From: Lactobacillus panisapium
GTDB lineage: Bacteria; Bacillota; Bacilli; Lactobacillales; Lactobacillaceae
NCBI RefSeq assembly: GCF_019469265.1
Contig: NZ_CP048268.1
Location: 348,501-412,500 of the forward strand
Reading direction: 5' to 3'
Length of the DNA: 64,000 bases
Positions 16,623-25,382 of this stretch are shown piece by piece. The position numbers were made by a program, and so were the translations under genes. The notes below the pieces were generated by a model. That model saw only the letters and a program-made list of their open reading frames with translations, did not search any database and was not told the DNA's origin. How positions within the stretch are numbered: the stretch's first letter is position 1; each line of letters begins with the position of its first letter.

Positions 16623-19600
16623 ATGAATAAAATTAAGGATGACTATATTTTAGGACTCGATATCGGGACCAATTCCTGTGGCTGGGCGGTCACGGATAAG
16701 AAAAATACTCTTTTGAAGTTACGCGGTAAGACGGCAATGGGCTCACATTTATTTGAAGAAGGGCACTCTGCTGCTGACCGGCGCGGCTTTCGGACTACAC
16801 GTCGTCGCCTTAAAAGACGCAAATGGCGACTAGGTTTGTTAGAAGAAATCTTCGCGGAGCCAATGGCTGAAGTTGATCCGGGCTTTTTTGTCCGTTTGCA
16901 TCAATCTTGGGTATCGCCATTAGATAAAAAACATCAGAAGTACGAGGCCATTGTTTTTCCAACTGCCAAAGAAGATGCTGCCTTTTACAAGGATTACCCG
17001 ACAATTTATCATCTGCGGCAGGCCTTAATGACAGAGGACAAAAAGTTCGATTTGCGTGAAATCTTTTTGGCGATGCATCATATTGTTAAGTATCGGGGCA
17101 ACTTTTTACAAGATACGTCAGTTAACGATTTTAATGCTTCTAAAATTGAAGTAGAGCCGGTAATTAAGGAACTCAATAATTGTTTTAGTGATTTGGTAAC
17201 TGAAAAAGATGATCAAATAGAACTACAAGTAGCCAATGCTGCAGAGGTTGAAGCAGTTATTAAGGGGGAAGATGCTGCTAGAACTATCTATAAAGCTGAT
17301 AAAGTTAAGAAAATTTCCGCTTTGTTAACTAACGCTACCGACAAAGTTACTAAAAATGTGGCCAAGCAGATTGCTAATGCCATCATGGGTTATAAGACGC
17401 AATTTGAAACGATTTTAGATAAAGAAATTGATAAAAGCGATAAAGCTGCTTGGGAACTTAAACTAACCGATGCAGATGCGGATGATAAACTTGAGGCTTT
17501 ACTCCCAGAACTAGAAGAGCCAGAACAAACAATTATTGCTGAGATTAGAAAATTATTCAGTGCAATTACCCTTAGCAATATTGTTGATGAAGGCAAGACT
17601 TTGTCTGAGTCAATGGTAAATAAATATAATAAACATGCGCAAGATTATCAATTGCTCAAGAAAGCAATTGATAGTCAAGCGGATAAGAAAAAAGCCAAGA
17701 CATTGGGCTTAGCTTACGATTTATACGTTAATAACCGGCATGGTAAATTGCTTGAAGCTAAAAAAGAATTAAAGGTTAAGGGCGTTTTAGCTAAAGATGA
17801 TTTTTATAAAATAATTCAAAAAAATGTCGATGATTCAGATGCAGCTAAACAAATTCTACATGAAATTGAGCTTGATAATTTCATGCCAAAGCAGCGCACA
17901 AATAGTAACGGTGTCATTCCATTTCAGCTGCACCAAATTGAGCTTGACCGAATTATTGCTAAGCAAAGCAAATATTATCCATTCTTGGCAGAAAAAAATC
18001 CGGTGAAGCAGCACCTAAAACAGGCCCCATATAAGCTTGATGAGTTAGTTAGATTTAGAGTACCGTATTATGTCGGTCCAATGATTACGGCTGATAAGCA
18101 GGAGCAAACTTCAGGTAAGAGCTTTGCCTGGATGGTGCGTAAAGAAGCAGGTAAGATTACGCCTTGGAATTTTGAAGAAAAGGTTGATCGAGAAAAATCT
18201 GCCAATAAATTTATTAAACGCATGACACTTAAAGATACTTACCTTCTTGGTGAAGATGTTATACCGGCGAATAGTTTACTCTATCAGAAGTTTACTGTTT
18301 TGAATGAGCTGAATAATATCAAAATTAATGGTAAGCGTCTCAGTCCAACCAAGAAGCAGAAAGCTTACGAGGAACTTTTTGAAAAGAATAAAACAGTTAC
18401 AGCTAAGAAATTCGCTACCTGGGTGCAAACTAACTATGGCTCGAATGATATTAAAGGATTAGCCGATCCGACTAAGTTTAATTCTAGCTTGTCTAGTTAT
18501 TACCATCTCAAAAACTTAAAGGTCTTTGATAAAGAACTTGATGATGCTAATTATGAAAAGGACTTTGAAAAAATAATCGAGTGGTCCACTATTTTTGAAG
18601 ATAAGAAAATTTATCAAGAAAAATTGCGTGAAATTAATTGGTTAACAAATGACCAATTTAAGGCGATTGCTAATTGGCGCTTGCAAGGCTGGGGCAGATT
18701 ATCTCGCAAATTACTAGTAGGCTTACATGATCAAAACGGCCAGAATATCATGGCTCAGTTATGGGATAGTCAAAAAAACTTTATGCAGATTGTTATGGAG
18801 CCGGACTTTAAAGATGCGATTGAGCAAGAAAACCAGGTTATCGTTAAGAAAACAGGTGTTGAAGATATTTTGGCTGATGCGTATACTTCGCCAGCCAATA
18901 AGAAAGCCATTAGGCAGGTAGTTAAGGTTGTCAACGATGTTGTTAAGGCTGCCGGTGGCAAAGCGCCCGCGCAGTTTGCTATTGAATTTACTCGTAGCCC
19001 CGAAAGTAATCCAAAATTGTCTCAGGTAAGAGGAAGTAAATTGCTAAAAGCATACCAAGATACTGCCAAAGAGTTGGTCGATAAGGATTTAACCAATAGT
19101 CTTAAGAATGCGATTACTAGTAGAAAACTTGCACAAGATAAATATTTCCTTTATTTCATTCAGGGTGGTCGGGATGCTTATACTGGTGAAAGGATCAATA
19201 TTGATGACATTGAGTCCAGGTATGATATTGACCATATTTTGCCACAGAGCTTTATTAAAGATGATTCTTTTGACAATCGTGTTTTGACTTCTAAAAAATT
19301 CAACGCACAAAAATCAGACGATGTACCACTTAAGCGATTCGGCGGTAACTGGGTACCAGAGTTAAAAATGACTATTAAAGATATGTGGTCTATGTGGCAA
19401 AAAACGGGACTCATCAATAATCGCAAAAAGAACAACTTGCTACTTGATCCAGCTAATTTGAATAAGTACCAAAAATCAGGTTTTATTAATCGGCAATTGG
19501 TTGAAACCAGTCAAATTGTCAAACTAGTGTCAGTCATCTTGCAAAATATTTATCCTAAATCTGAAATTATTACGGTTCGCGCGGGTGATAACTCGGCTCT

Positions 19601-20795
19601 GCGTAAGAGGCTTAATCTTTATAAGAGTCGTGAAGTAAATGACTATCATCATGCACTTGATGCGTATCTCTCCATTATTTGCGGTAATTTTCTTTATCAG
19701 GTCTATCCGAAACTTCGACCATACTTTGTTTACGGTCAATTTAAAAAATTTAGCAAAGATAAAAAGTTGCAGGAAGATACTGTCAATAATACTAAAGAAT
19801 TCACGTTCTTGTGGCCACTACTACAAAAGGATAATGATCAAAGAAAAGCACCCGAAGAAATCAAAGAAGATAAGGGCGACCGCGTAGTTTTTCTCAAGCA
19901 CCCTGATATCTTTGATAAATTACGCCGGGCATATAACTTCAAGTATCTTTTGGTCTCGCGTGAAACGACTACGCAGGATCAGGAGATGTTTAAAATGTCT
20001 GTGTTTCCACGTACCGAACGTGATACTGTTAAGTCGCGTAGCCTAATTCCTAAAGGAAAAGACCTGGATCCTGAAATTTATGGGGGCTATACAGGAAACG
20101 CTAATGCATATATGGCAATAGTAAGAATCCGTAAGGCTAAAGATTCAACGTATAAAGTTGTCGGCGTGCCGATGCGTGCTTTGGCTAAATTAAAAAAGGC
20201 GCAAAAGCAAGGCAAATATGACGAAACCTTGAAGCAAGTTTTAACCCCACTAGTTATGTTCGATCAGAAAGGAGAGGCAAAGCGAGGAGTACAAGGCTTT
20301 GACATCGTTGCTGGGCATATTTTATATAAGCAAATAGTCCTTGATGGTGAACGTAAATTTATGCTTAGCTCTTCTAGTTATATGAGTAACGCCAAACAAT
20401 TAACTTTATCTTGGGAAACAATGCGTATTGTAACAGATAACTTTACCAAAGATGAAGACCAGGATAGGTTGCTAATTAAGGCTTATGATGAAATACTTAC
20501 TAAGGTTGATCACTACCTTCCATTATTTGATATAAATAAATTCAGAGAAGGCCTTCATAACGGCAGAGAGAAGTTTGTTACTCTAAAAAAAGACAAAAAG
20601 AAATTTATGCTTGAACAAATTTTAAATGGTTTGCATGACAATATGGTGGTTGGTGACCTTAAAGAGTTAGGAATTAAAACGCCATTTGGGAAAATGCAAA
20701 TGGGATCTGGTATAACCCTTACGCCAGATGCAGTGTTAATTTTCCAATCACCAACAGGTTTATTTGAAAAAAGAATCAAAATTTCTAAATTATAA
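16623..20795 (+). CDS. cas9: CRISPR-associated endonuclease Cas9, type II-A
   Basis: A 1390-residue Cas9, within the usual II-A size. RuvC-I is YILGLDIGTNSCGWAV (Asp13). The arginine-rich bridge helix RRGFRTTRRRLKRRKWR lies near residues 60-76. RuvC-II has FAIEFTRS (Glu788), HNH has YDIDHILPQSF (His871), RuvC-III has HHALDAY (Asp1013). All catalytic residues are present, so it should cut both strands of DNA matched by the crRNA-tracrRNA duplex. AGGAG stands seven bases before the ATG. It is followed by its own terminator and then by the antisense-oriented tracrRNA, so cas1-cas2-csn2 may be transcribed separately. The PAM cannot be read from the protein by eye. Confidence 0.97.
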   Translation: MNKIKDDYILGLDIGTNSCGWAVTDKKNTLLKLRGKTAMGSHLFEEGHSAADRRGFRTTRRRLKRRKWRLGLLEEIFAEPMAEVDPGFFVRLHQSWVSPLDKKHQKYEAIVFPTAKEDAAFYKDYPTIYHLRQALMTEDKKFDLREIFLAMHHIVKYRGNFLQDTSVNDFNASKIEVEPVIKELNNCFSDLVTEKDDQIELQVANAAEVEAVIKGEDAARTIYKADKVKKISALLTNATDKVTKNVAKQIANAIMGYKTQFETILDKEIDKSDKAAWELKLTDADADDKLEALLPELEEPEQTIIAEIRKLFSAITLSNIVDEGKTLSESMVNKYNKHAQDYQLLKKAIDSQADKKKAKTLGLAYDLYVNNRHGKLLEAKKELKVKGVLAKDDFYKIIQKNVDDSDAAKQILHEIELDNFMPKQRTNSNGVIPFQLHQIELDRIIAKQSKYYPFLAEKNPVKQHLKQAPYKLDELVRFRVPYYVGPMITADKQEQTSGKSFAWMVRKEAGKITPWNFEEKVDREKSANKFIKRMTLKDTYLLGEDVIPANSLLYQKFTVLNELNNIKINGKRLSPTKKQKAYEELFEKNKTVTAKKFATWVQTNYGSNDIKGLADPTKFNSSLSSYYHLKNLKVFDKELDDANYEKDFEKIIEWSTIFEDKKIYQEKLREINWLTNDQFKAIANWRLQGWGRLSRKLLVGLHDQNGQNIMAQLWDSQKNFMQIVMEPDFKDAIEQENQVIVKKTGVEDILADAYTSPANKKAIRQVVKVVNDVVKAAGGKAPAQFAIEFTRSPESNPKLSQVRGSKLLKAYQDTAKELVDKDLTNSLKNAITSRKLAQDKYFLYFIQGGRDAYTGERINIDDIESRYDIDHILPQSFIKDDSFDNRVLTSKKFNAQKSDDVPLKRFGGNWVPELKMTIKDMWSMWQKTGLINNRKKNNLLLDPANLNKYQKSGFINRQLVETSQIVKLVSVILQNIYPKSEIITVRAGDNSALRKRLNLYKSREVNDYHHALDAYLSIICGNFLYQVYPKLRPYFVYGQFKKFSKDKKLQEDTVNNTKEFTFLWPLLQKDNDQRKAPEEIKEDKGDRVVFLKHPDIFDKLRRAYNFKYLLVSRETTTQDQEMFKMSVFPRTERDTVKSRSLIPKGKDLDPEIYGGYTGNANAYMAIVRIRKAKDSTYKVVGVPMRALAKLKKAQKQGKYDETLKQVLTPLVMFDQKGEAKRGVQGFDIVAGHILYKQIVLDGERKFMLSSSSYMSNAKQLTLSWETMRIVTDNFTKDEDQDRLLIKAYDEILTKVDHYLPLFDINKFREGLHNGREKFVTLKKDKKKFMLEQILNGLHDNMVVGDLKELGIKTPFGKMQMGSGITLTPDAVLIFQSPTGLFEKRIKISKL

Positions 20796-20801
20796 AAGCC
20801 A

Positions 20802-20835
20802 AAAAAGGGAGCTGATGGTTGTCAGTTCCCTTTTT
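20802..20835 (+). terminator. Terminator after cas9
   Basis: AAAAAGGGA-G-CTGA pairs with TCAG-T-TCCCTTTTT around a short loop, six bases after the cas9 stop. Confidence 0.85.
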
Positions 20836-20843
20836 CAGTGCAT

Positions 20844-20982
20844 AAAAAAACCTCCGCTATAGAGCTGAGGCAGGACGATAAAAATATCGCGTTGAAACTT
20901 TGCATAAAAATGCATTGCTTGATTTTAAATCTGGTTGTTAGATCAGTGATGATTAGTTATCATCAATCGGGAGCTACCCGAT
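20844..20982 (-). ncRNA. tracrRNA, transcribed opposite to cas9
   Basis: 20933-20956 matches the CRISPR repeat over GGTTGTTAGATCAGTGATGA-TAG with one mismatch and in the same orientation, so the minus-strand RNA is the anti-repeat. A second block (UAAAAU) pairs with the repeat's GUUUUA, leaving the bulge expected for Cas9 recognition. Downstream in the RNA come a UGCAU/AUGCA nexus hairpin, a CGAUA/UAUCG hairpin, and a terminator CCTC-A-GCT/AGC-G-GAGG followed by seven U (20844-20870). The 5' end is estimated from the promoter and may be trimmed by RNase III. Strong structural case; length uncertain. Confidence 0.88.
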
Positions 20983-20988
20983 AAGATT

Positions 20989-21016
20989 ATTTTATCATTT
21001 TTTGAAGAATATACAA
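20989..21016 (-). promoter_or_regulatory. tracrRNA promoter (candidate)
   Basis: Minus strand -35 TTGTAT (21016-21011), 16-base spacer, -10 TAAAAT (20994-20989). It overlaps the Shine-Dalgarno of cas1. A hairpin ATCGGG/CCCGAT (20964-20980) would be the first element of the long tracrRNA. Confidence 0.5.
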
Positions 21017-21025
21017 GGAGAAATT

Positions 21026-21937
21026 ATGGGATGGAGATCAGTGATCATTACGCAACATGCGAAGATGACATATTCGATGAATATGATGGTTGTTCAAACG
21101 CGTGATGGAATTAATCAGATACCAATAGATGATATTAATTTGTTGTTAGTTTCGACGACCCAGGCCGTGATCACCAGTGCGTTAATTAGTAAATTGGCAG
21201 AAAACCAGACAAAAGTGATTTTTGTCGATGAAAAAGACCAGCCAGTTGTAGAAACTGTTGGTTATTATCCTAGTGCTAGAAACTTATCTAAGTTGAACAA
21301 TCAGTTTAACTGGGATTTACAGTTAAAAGAAAAGTTGTGGACAAAAATAGTTGACCGCAAAATTACTAATCAGATTACGGTTTTAAAAAATTATCAGCTA
21401 GAATGGCAAAATGTCCAAGATGAGCTTGATCAGCTAGAATTAAATGATACTACTAATCGGGAAGCAATTGCTGCACGGAAATACTTCATGACTTTATTTG
21501 ATAAAACTTTTGTCCGTCGTGATAATAACGCGGTCAACGGGGCGCTTGATTATGGTTATGCGATTTTATTAGCGAGTTTTAACCGTGAGATTGCCGTCAA
21601 TGGGTATCTTTCATATCTAGGAATCCACCATCATTCTGAAGAAAATTGCTTTAACTTGGCGTCGGATTTAATGGAGCCCTTTCGTCCATTCGTTGATTAT
21701 TGGGTAAAAGCTCATGAAAAGATTAAGCAGCTGACGCCTGATATTAAATATGGTTTAGTCGAGTTGTTGAGTTTAGAAATAAAATATAACAACAAAAAAA
21801 CGATCTTATCGAATGCAATTTCTAAATATGTGCATGACTGCTTGTGCTTTTTAAGCGGAAAAACGAAAGAGTTACCTGAAATGGAGATGGCATTAACTAA
21901 TGAGGTACCGAATGATGCGCTTAATGATAATGTTTGA
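21026..21937 (+). CDS. cas1: CRISPR-associated integrase Cas1, type II-A
   Basis: A 303-residue Cas1 starting MGWRSVIITQHAKMTYSMN, typical of type II-A. The C-terminal helical domain carries the metal-binding/catalytic segment LGIHHHSEENCFNLASDLMEPFRP. With Cas2 it captures spacers and integrates them at the leader-repeat junction. The start is set at 21026 because AAGGAG (21015-21020) lies five bases upstream; the TTG at 21002 lies before that site. Its 3' end overlaps cas2 by 38 bases. Confidence 0.95.
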   Translation: MGWRSVIITQHAKMTYSMNMMVVQTRDGINQIPIDDINLLLVSTTQAVITSALISKLAENQTKVIFVDEKDQPVVETVGYYPSARNLSKLNNQFNWDLQLKEKLWTKIVDRKITNQITVLKNYQLEWQNVQDELDQLELNDTTNREAIAARKYFMTLFDKTFVRRDNNAVNGALDYGYAILLASFNREIAVNGYLSYLGIHHHSEENCFNLASDLMEPFRPFVDYWVKAHEKIKQLTPDIKYGLVELLSLEIKYNNKKTILSNAISKYVHDCLCFLSGKTKELPEMEMALTNEVPNDALNDNV

Positions 21938-22220
21938 TTTGCCAACAGAAACTGCTCAGCAGCGAAGAGAATACCGTCAGTTTCGGCAAAAATTACTTAA
22001 TGAGGGCTTTTTAATGATTCAATTTTCTGTTTATGCCCGGGTTTGTGTCACTAGGCAAACGGCAACTTTTCTGGAAAGTAGGGTTAAGAAGTTTTTACCT
22101 CATGGCGGAGTAGTACAATCATTGATGGTTACGGAAAAGCAGTATAATGATATGCACTTTTTAGTCGGTAAGCCCGTGGATGATGTTCGTAATAGTTCTG
22201 ATCGGACGGTGATCCTGTGA
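21900..22220 (+). CDS. cas2: CRISPR-associated protein Cas2
   Basis: A 106-residue Cas2 with the ferredoxin-like start MRYRMMRLMIMFDLPTET (usual type II-A form) and the FLMIQFSVYARV strand. It is the structural dimer that bridges two Cas1 dimers in the adaptation complex. It overlaps cas1 by 38 bases and csn2 by 4 bases (GTGA), so translation of the three is coupled. An internal ATG at 21912 would give the form MMRLMIMFDLP and is also possible. Confidence 0.94.
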   Translation: MRYRMMRLMIMFDLPTETAQQRREYRQFRQKLLNEGFLMIQFSVYARVCVTRQTATFLESRVKKFLPHGGVVQSLMVTEKQYNDMHFLVGKPVDDVRNSSDRTVIL

Positions 22221-22886
22221 TATTAGCATATTTAACACATAAGAAATGGGTTTTCTCAGATTCTGGAATCAAAATACTGGCAACTCGAAGTACAATTGTG
22301 TACCGCGATTTAATTCAAGGGATTCAAGGAAAAAAATAAAATGCTAATTTGTTCGAGCGACAATTATGATCCAGTTGAAGTTACTAAAACTTTTGACATG
22401 GTAGGAGATCCTTTGTTAAGTAGCGATATTACTAAAAAATACTTAACCAAAATTGTTAGTACTTATATTACTAACTTAGACGAAGCCACGCGTAATAAGA
22501 TAATCTGTGCTTTTAGCAATTTAGAATTAGCATTATCTGATTCACTGCTTCTTGAAGATTTACCGTTAGCAATTAACTTTGAAGAAGATTTAAAAAAGCT
22601 ACTCAAAATGGCAGATTTGCATCTAGATGAGAACATATTGAACGAACCATATGCTATAATTGAAACAGTTCTAAAAATTCACCAAAACTGTAATTTAAAA
22701 ACAGTTCCTGTGTTTTGTAATACTACAAATTATTTAGATAATCGGGAATTAGCCGAATTAGCACAGATTGCAAAGCAAATGAAGTTAATGGTCGTTCTAA
22801 TTGAATTCACATCTTCGGATTTTTTGGTTGTTCCCGAGGATGCGCAATTTTATTACATTGACGAGGATTTAGTCGACTGGTACTAA
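22217..22886 (+). CDS. csn2: CRISPR-associated protein Csn2, interrupted by a one-base frameshift
   Basis: Two reading frames together give a full Csn2 of about 222 residues. The first (GTG at 22217) encodes MILAYLTHKKWVFSDSG and continues to IVYRDLIQGIQGKK, then stops at 22337-22339. The second runs from 22341 to 22886 (MLICSSDNYDPVEV...FYYIDEDLVDWY). The break lies at a run of seven A (22330-22336); with six A the frames join cleanly. Csn2 is the toroidal DNA-end-binding protein needed for spacer acquisition in type II-A. Possible readings are sequencing error, a real mutation, slippage-dependent expression, or re-initiation at 22341 (AAGGA ten bases upstream) giving a protein lacking the first 40 residues. 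Confidence 0.85.
22858..22886 (+). promoter_or_regulatory. CRISPR array promoter inside the 3' end of csn2
   Basis: -35 TTGACG (22858-22863), 17-base spacer, -10 TACTAA (22881-22886). The -10 box is exactly the last codon plus stop codon of csn2. Transcription would begin near 22893, about 25 bases before the first repeat. Confidence 0.6.
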
Positions 22887-22918
22887 CTACTACATTAAAA
22901 TTTGATGATAAAACATCG
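22887..22918 (+). promoter_or_regulatory. CRISPR leader, 32 bp
   Basis: Only 32 AT-rich bases separate the csn2 stop from the first repeat, so the functional leader must extend back into csn2. Degenerate repeats at the far end identify this side as the leader end. Confidence 0.65.
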
Positions 22919-25132
22919 GTTTTAGATGGTTGTTAGATCAGTGATGACTAGAACATTGTCAAGACTTAACTAATAGTGATAAGCGTTTTAGATGGTTGTT
23001 AGATCAGTGATGACTAGAACACAACACTATCACAAGTGTTAGGAACACCAGTTTTAGATGGTTGTTAGATCAGTGATGACTAGAACTGGGGTTATTTAGC
23101 TAAATGGGGCGTATCAGTTTTAGATGGTTGTTAGATCAGTGATGACTAGAACGGCATTGCAAGCGAAGAAGATGATGATGCGGTTTTAGATGGTTGTTAG
23201 ATCAGTGATGACTAGAACGTGTATTGAACATGTTAGTTGTGTTTCTGAGTTTTAGATGGTTGTTAGATCAGTGATGACTAGAACATTAAATAAGCATACG
23301 TTGCATTAAGTTGTGTTTTAGATGGTTGTTAGATCAGTGATGACTAGAACCAACCTATGATTTCAATGGCCAAAAAATAGGTTTTAGATGGTTGTTAGAT
23401 CAGTGATGACTAGAACTAATTCTTAAAAATGACTGTGCAACAGTTGGTTTTAGATGGTTGTTAGATCAGTGATGACTAGAACCGATTTCTATATTGATTT
23501 AAATCACTTTAGGTTTTAGATGGTTGTTAGATCAGTGATGACTAGAACTCTTCTTCCAGCTCAGCAACAGTTCTTGACGTTTTAGATGGTTGTTAGATCA
23601 GTGATGACTAGAACATGAGCAATTAGAACCCCAATCATATCGCAGTTTTAGATGGTTGTTAGATCAGTGATGACTAGAACTCATAAAGATGGCTACAAGT
23701 TAGTACATAAGTTTTAGATGGTTGTTAGATCAGTGATGACTAGAACACGAAAAAGCATTTTATCAAGATGAATTAAGTTTTAGATGGTTGTTAGATCAGT
23801 GATGACTAGAACAGTTTTGAAGGTATATCCGCAATCATATCGGTTTTAGATGGTTGTTAGATCAGTGATGACTAGAACGTCTGAAGCATATATTATAGCC
23901 AACGGGCGGTTTTAGATGGTTGTTAGATCAGTGATGACTAGAACTCATTTTCAATGATATAAACGGTGTTCGGCGTTTTAGATGGTTGTTAGATCAGTGA
24001 TGACTAGAACAAGCAAAAATGTTTTAACAGTATCAGTCGTGTTTTAGATGGTTGTTAGATCAGTGATGACTAGAACTTACTGTTTTTAGATAACGCATCA
24101 TAATCTGTTTTAGATGGTTGTTAGATCAGTGATGACTAGAACAAAATACGCAGCAAAGACGTGTTAATTTCAGTTTTAGATGGTTGTTAGATCAGTGATG
24201 ACTAGAACTGAATTCAACGTCATTAATTGACATCCAGCGTTTTAGATGGTTGTTAGATCAGTGATGACTAGAACCATCCCCCTTCAACCCGTAAATTACG
24301 ACATGTTTTAGATGGTTGTTAGATCAGTGATGACTAGAACTGCGTTTTGTCCAGTTGTGCCAAACACGTTGTTTTAGATGGTTGTTAGATCAGTGATGAC
24401 TAGAACACGTTTTACCACGTCAACAAATGACAATTAGTTTTAGATGGTTGTTAGATCAGTGATGACTAGAACAAGTGTTATACTTTAGATAGTAAAAGAT
24501 AAGTTTTAGATGGTTGTTAGATCAGTGATGACTAGAACAATTTTGTTAAGGTTATTCAAAAAGATACAGTTTTAGATGGTTGTTAGATCAGTGATGACTA
24601 GAACTTGATAATAAAGATTATGAAAAATTGACCTGTTTTAGATGGTTGTTAGATCAGTGATGACTAGAACTGTATCAAGTAAAACTAATTAACGATAACA
24701 GTTTTAGATGGTTGTTAGATCAGTGATGACTAGAACTGCAGCAGTTAATGCTGTTTTAATTCTGTTGTTTTAGATGGTTGTTAGATCAGTGATGACTAGA
24801 ACTAGATGGAAGCGTGGTCAGCAGAGACTTTTGTTTTAGATGGTTGTTAGATCAGTGATGACTAGAACTAATGTGGTGGTTTCATTTTTATCTGCTCCGT
24901 TTTAGATGGTTGTTAGATCAGTGATGACTAGAACGTCTCTCTATCCCTTTTCGACTCTAATAATGTTTTAGATGGTTATTAGATCAGTGATGACTAGAAC
25001 GGCGTAAGTCGCACAAGGACAATACTTTTGGTTTTAGATGGTTGTTAGATTAGTGATGACTAGAACTTTTACTAAAACAAGAATGATACAATACAGGTTT
25101 TAGATGGTTGCTAGATCAGTGACGACTAGAGT
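22919..25132 (+). CRISPR. CRISPR array, 34 repeats and 33 spacers, type II-A
   Basis: A 36-bp repeat (begins GTTTTAGATGGTTGTTAG, ends GATGACTAGAAC) recurs every 66 bp without exception, so all 33 spacers are 30 bp. Thirty-one repeats are identical. The repeat at 24965 has one change (G to A), the one at 25031 one change (C to T), and the last one at 25097 has several including an altered end (GAGT). This decay marks the trailer. Repeats share the Cas9-type GUUUUAGA start and match the tracrRNA anti-repeat, so crRNAs are made from the plus strand. No spacer matches any sequence I could recognise within this window. Confidence 0.98.
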
Positions 25133-25332
25133 TAAAAATTCATCTATCAATAAAGTTGGCTTTAGCTTGCCTTTATTGAGCCAGAGCTGTAGGCTTTTTA
25201 TGACAATTTTGGACGCACAATTTCAGGAAGTAGCGAGTTCACGCCCTCTTTACTGGCAGCAATTTCAGAGATTGTTTGCCCAGAGCTTTACGCGGCCTGC
25301 TTGCCTATGTGAATTAACTAATTTTACTCAAT

Positions 25333-25366
25333 AAAAAAAGCACATCGTTTGTGATGTGCTTTTTTA
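25333..25366. terminator. Bidirectional terminator between array and glycosyltransferase
   Basis: AAAAAAGCACATC pairs with GATGTGCTTTTTT. The 200 bp between the last repeat and this hairpin hold no intact gene. Confidence 0.88.
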
Positions 25367-25382
25367 GTGCATTTACATATAA

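Noticed and set aside
20964..20980. ATCGGG/CCCGAT hairpin before cas1 as a plus-strand terminator
   Set aside because: The T-rich tail is poor, and it is more consistently the 5' hairpin of the tracrRNA transcript.
25180..25320. Minus-strand fragments reading RPRKALG and, in another frame, ISEIAASKEGVNSLLPEI, suggestive of an old transposase or other gene remnant
   Set aside because: The fragments are in different frames with stops and too short to assign; possible decayed gene, not supportable as a feature.
25104..25334. 76-residue ORF beginning inside the last CRISPR repeat
   Set aside because: It starts in the degenerate repeat, lacks a ribosome-binding site and has no recognisable domain.
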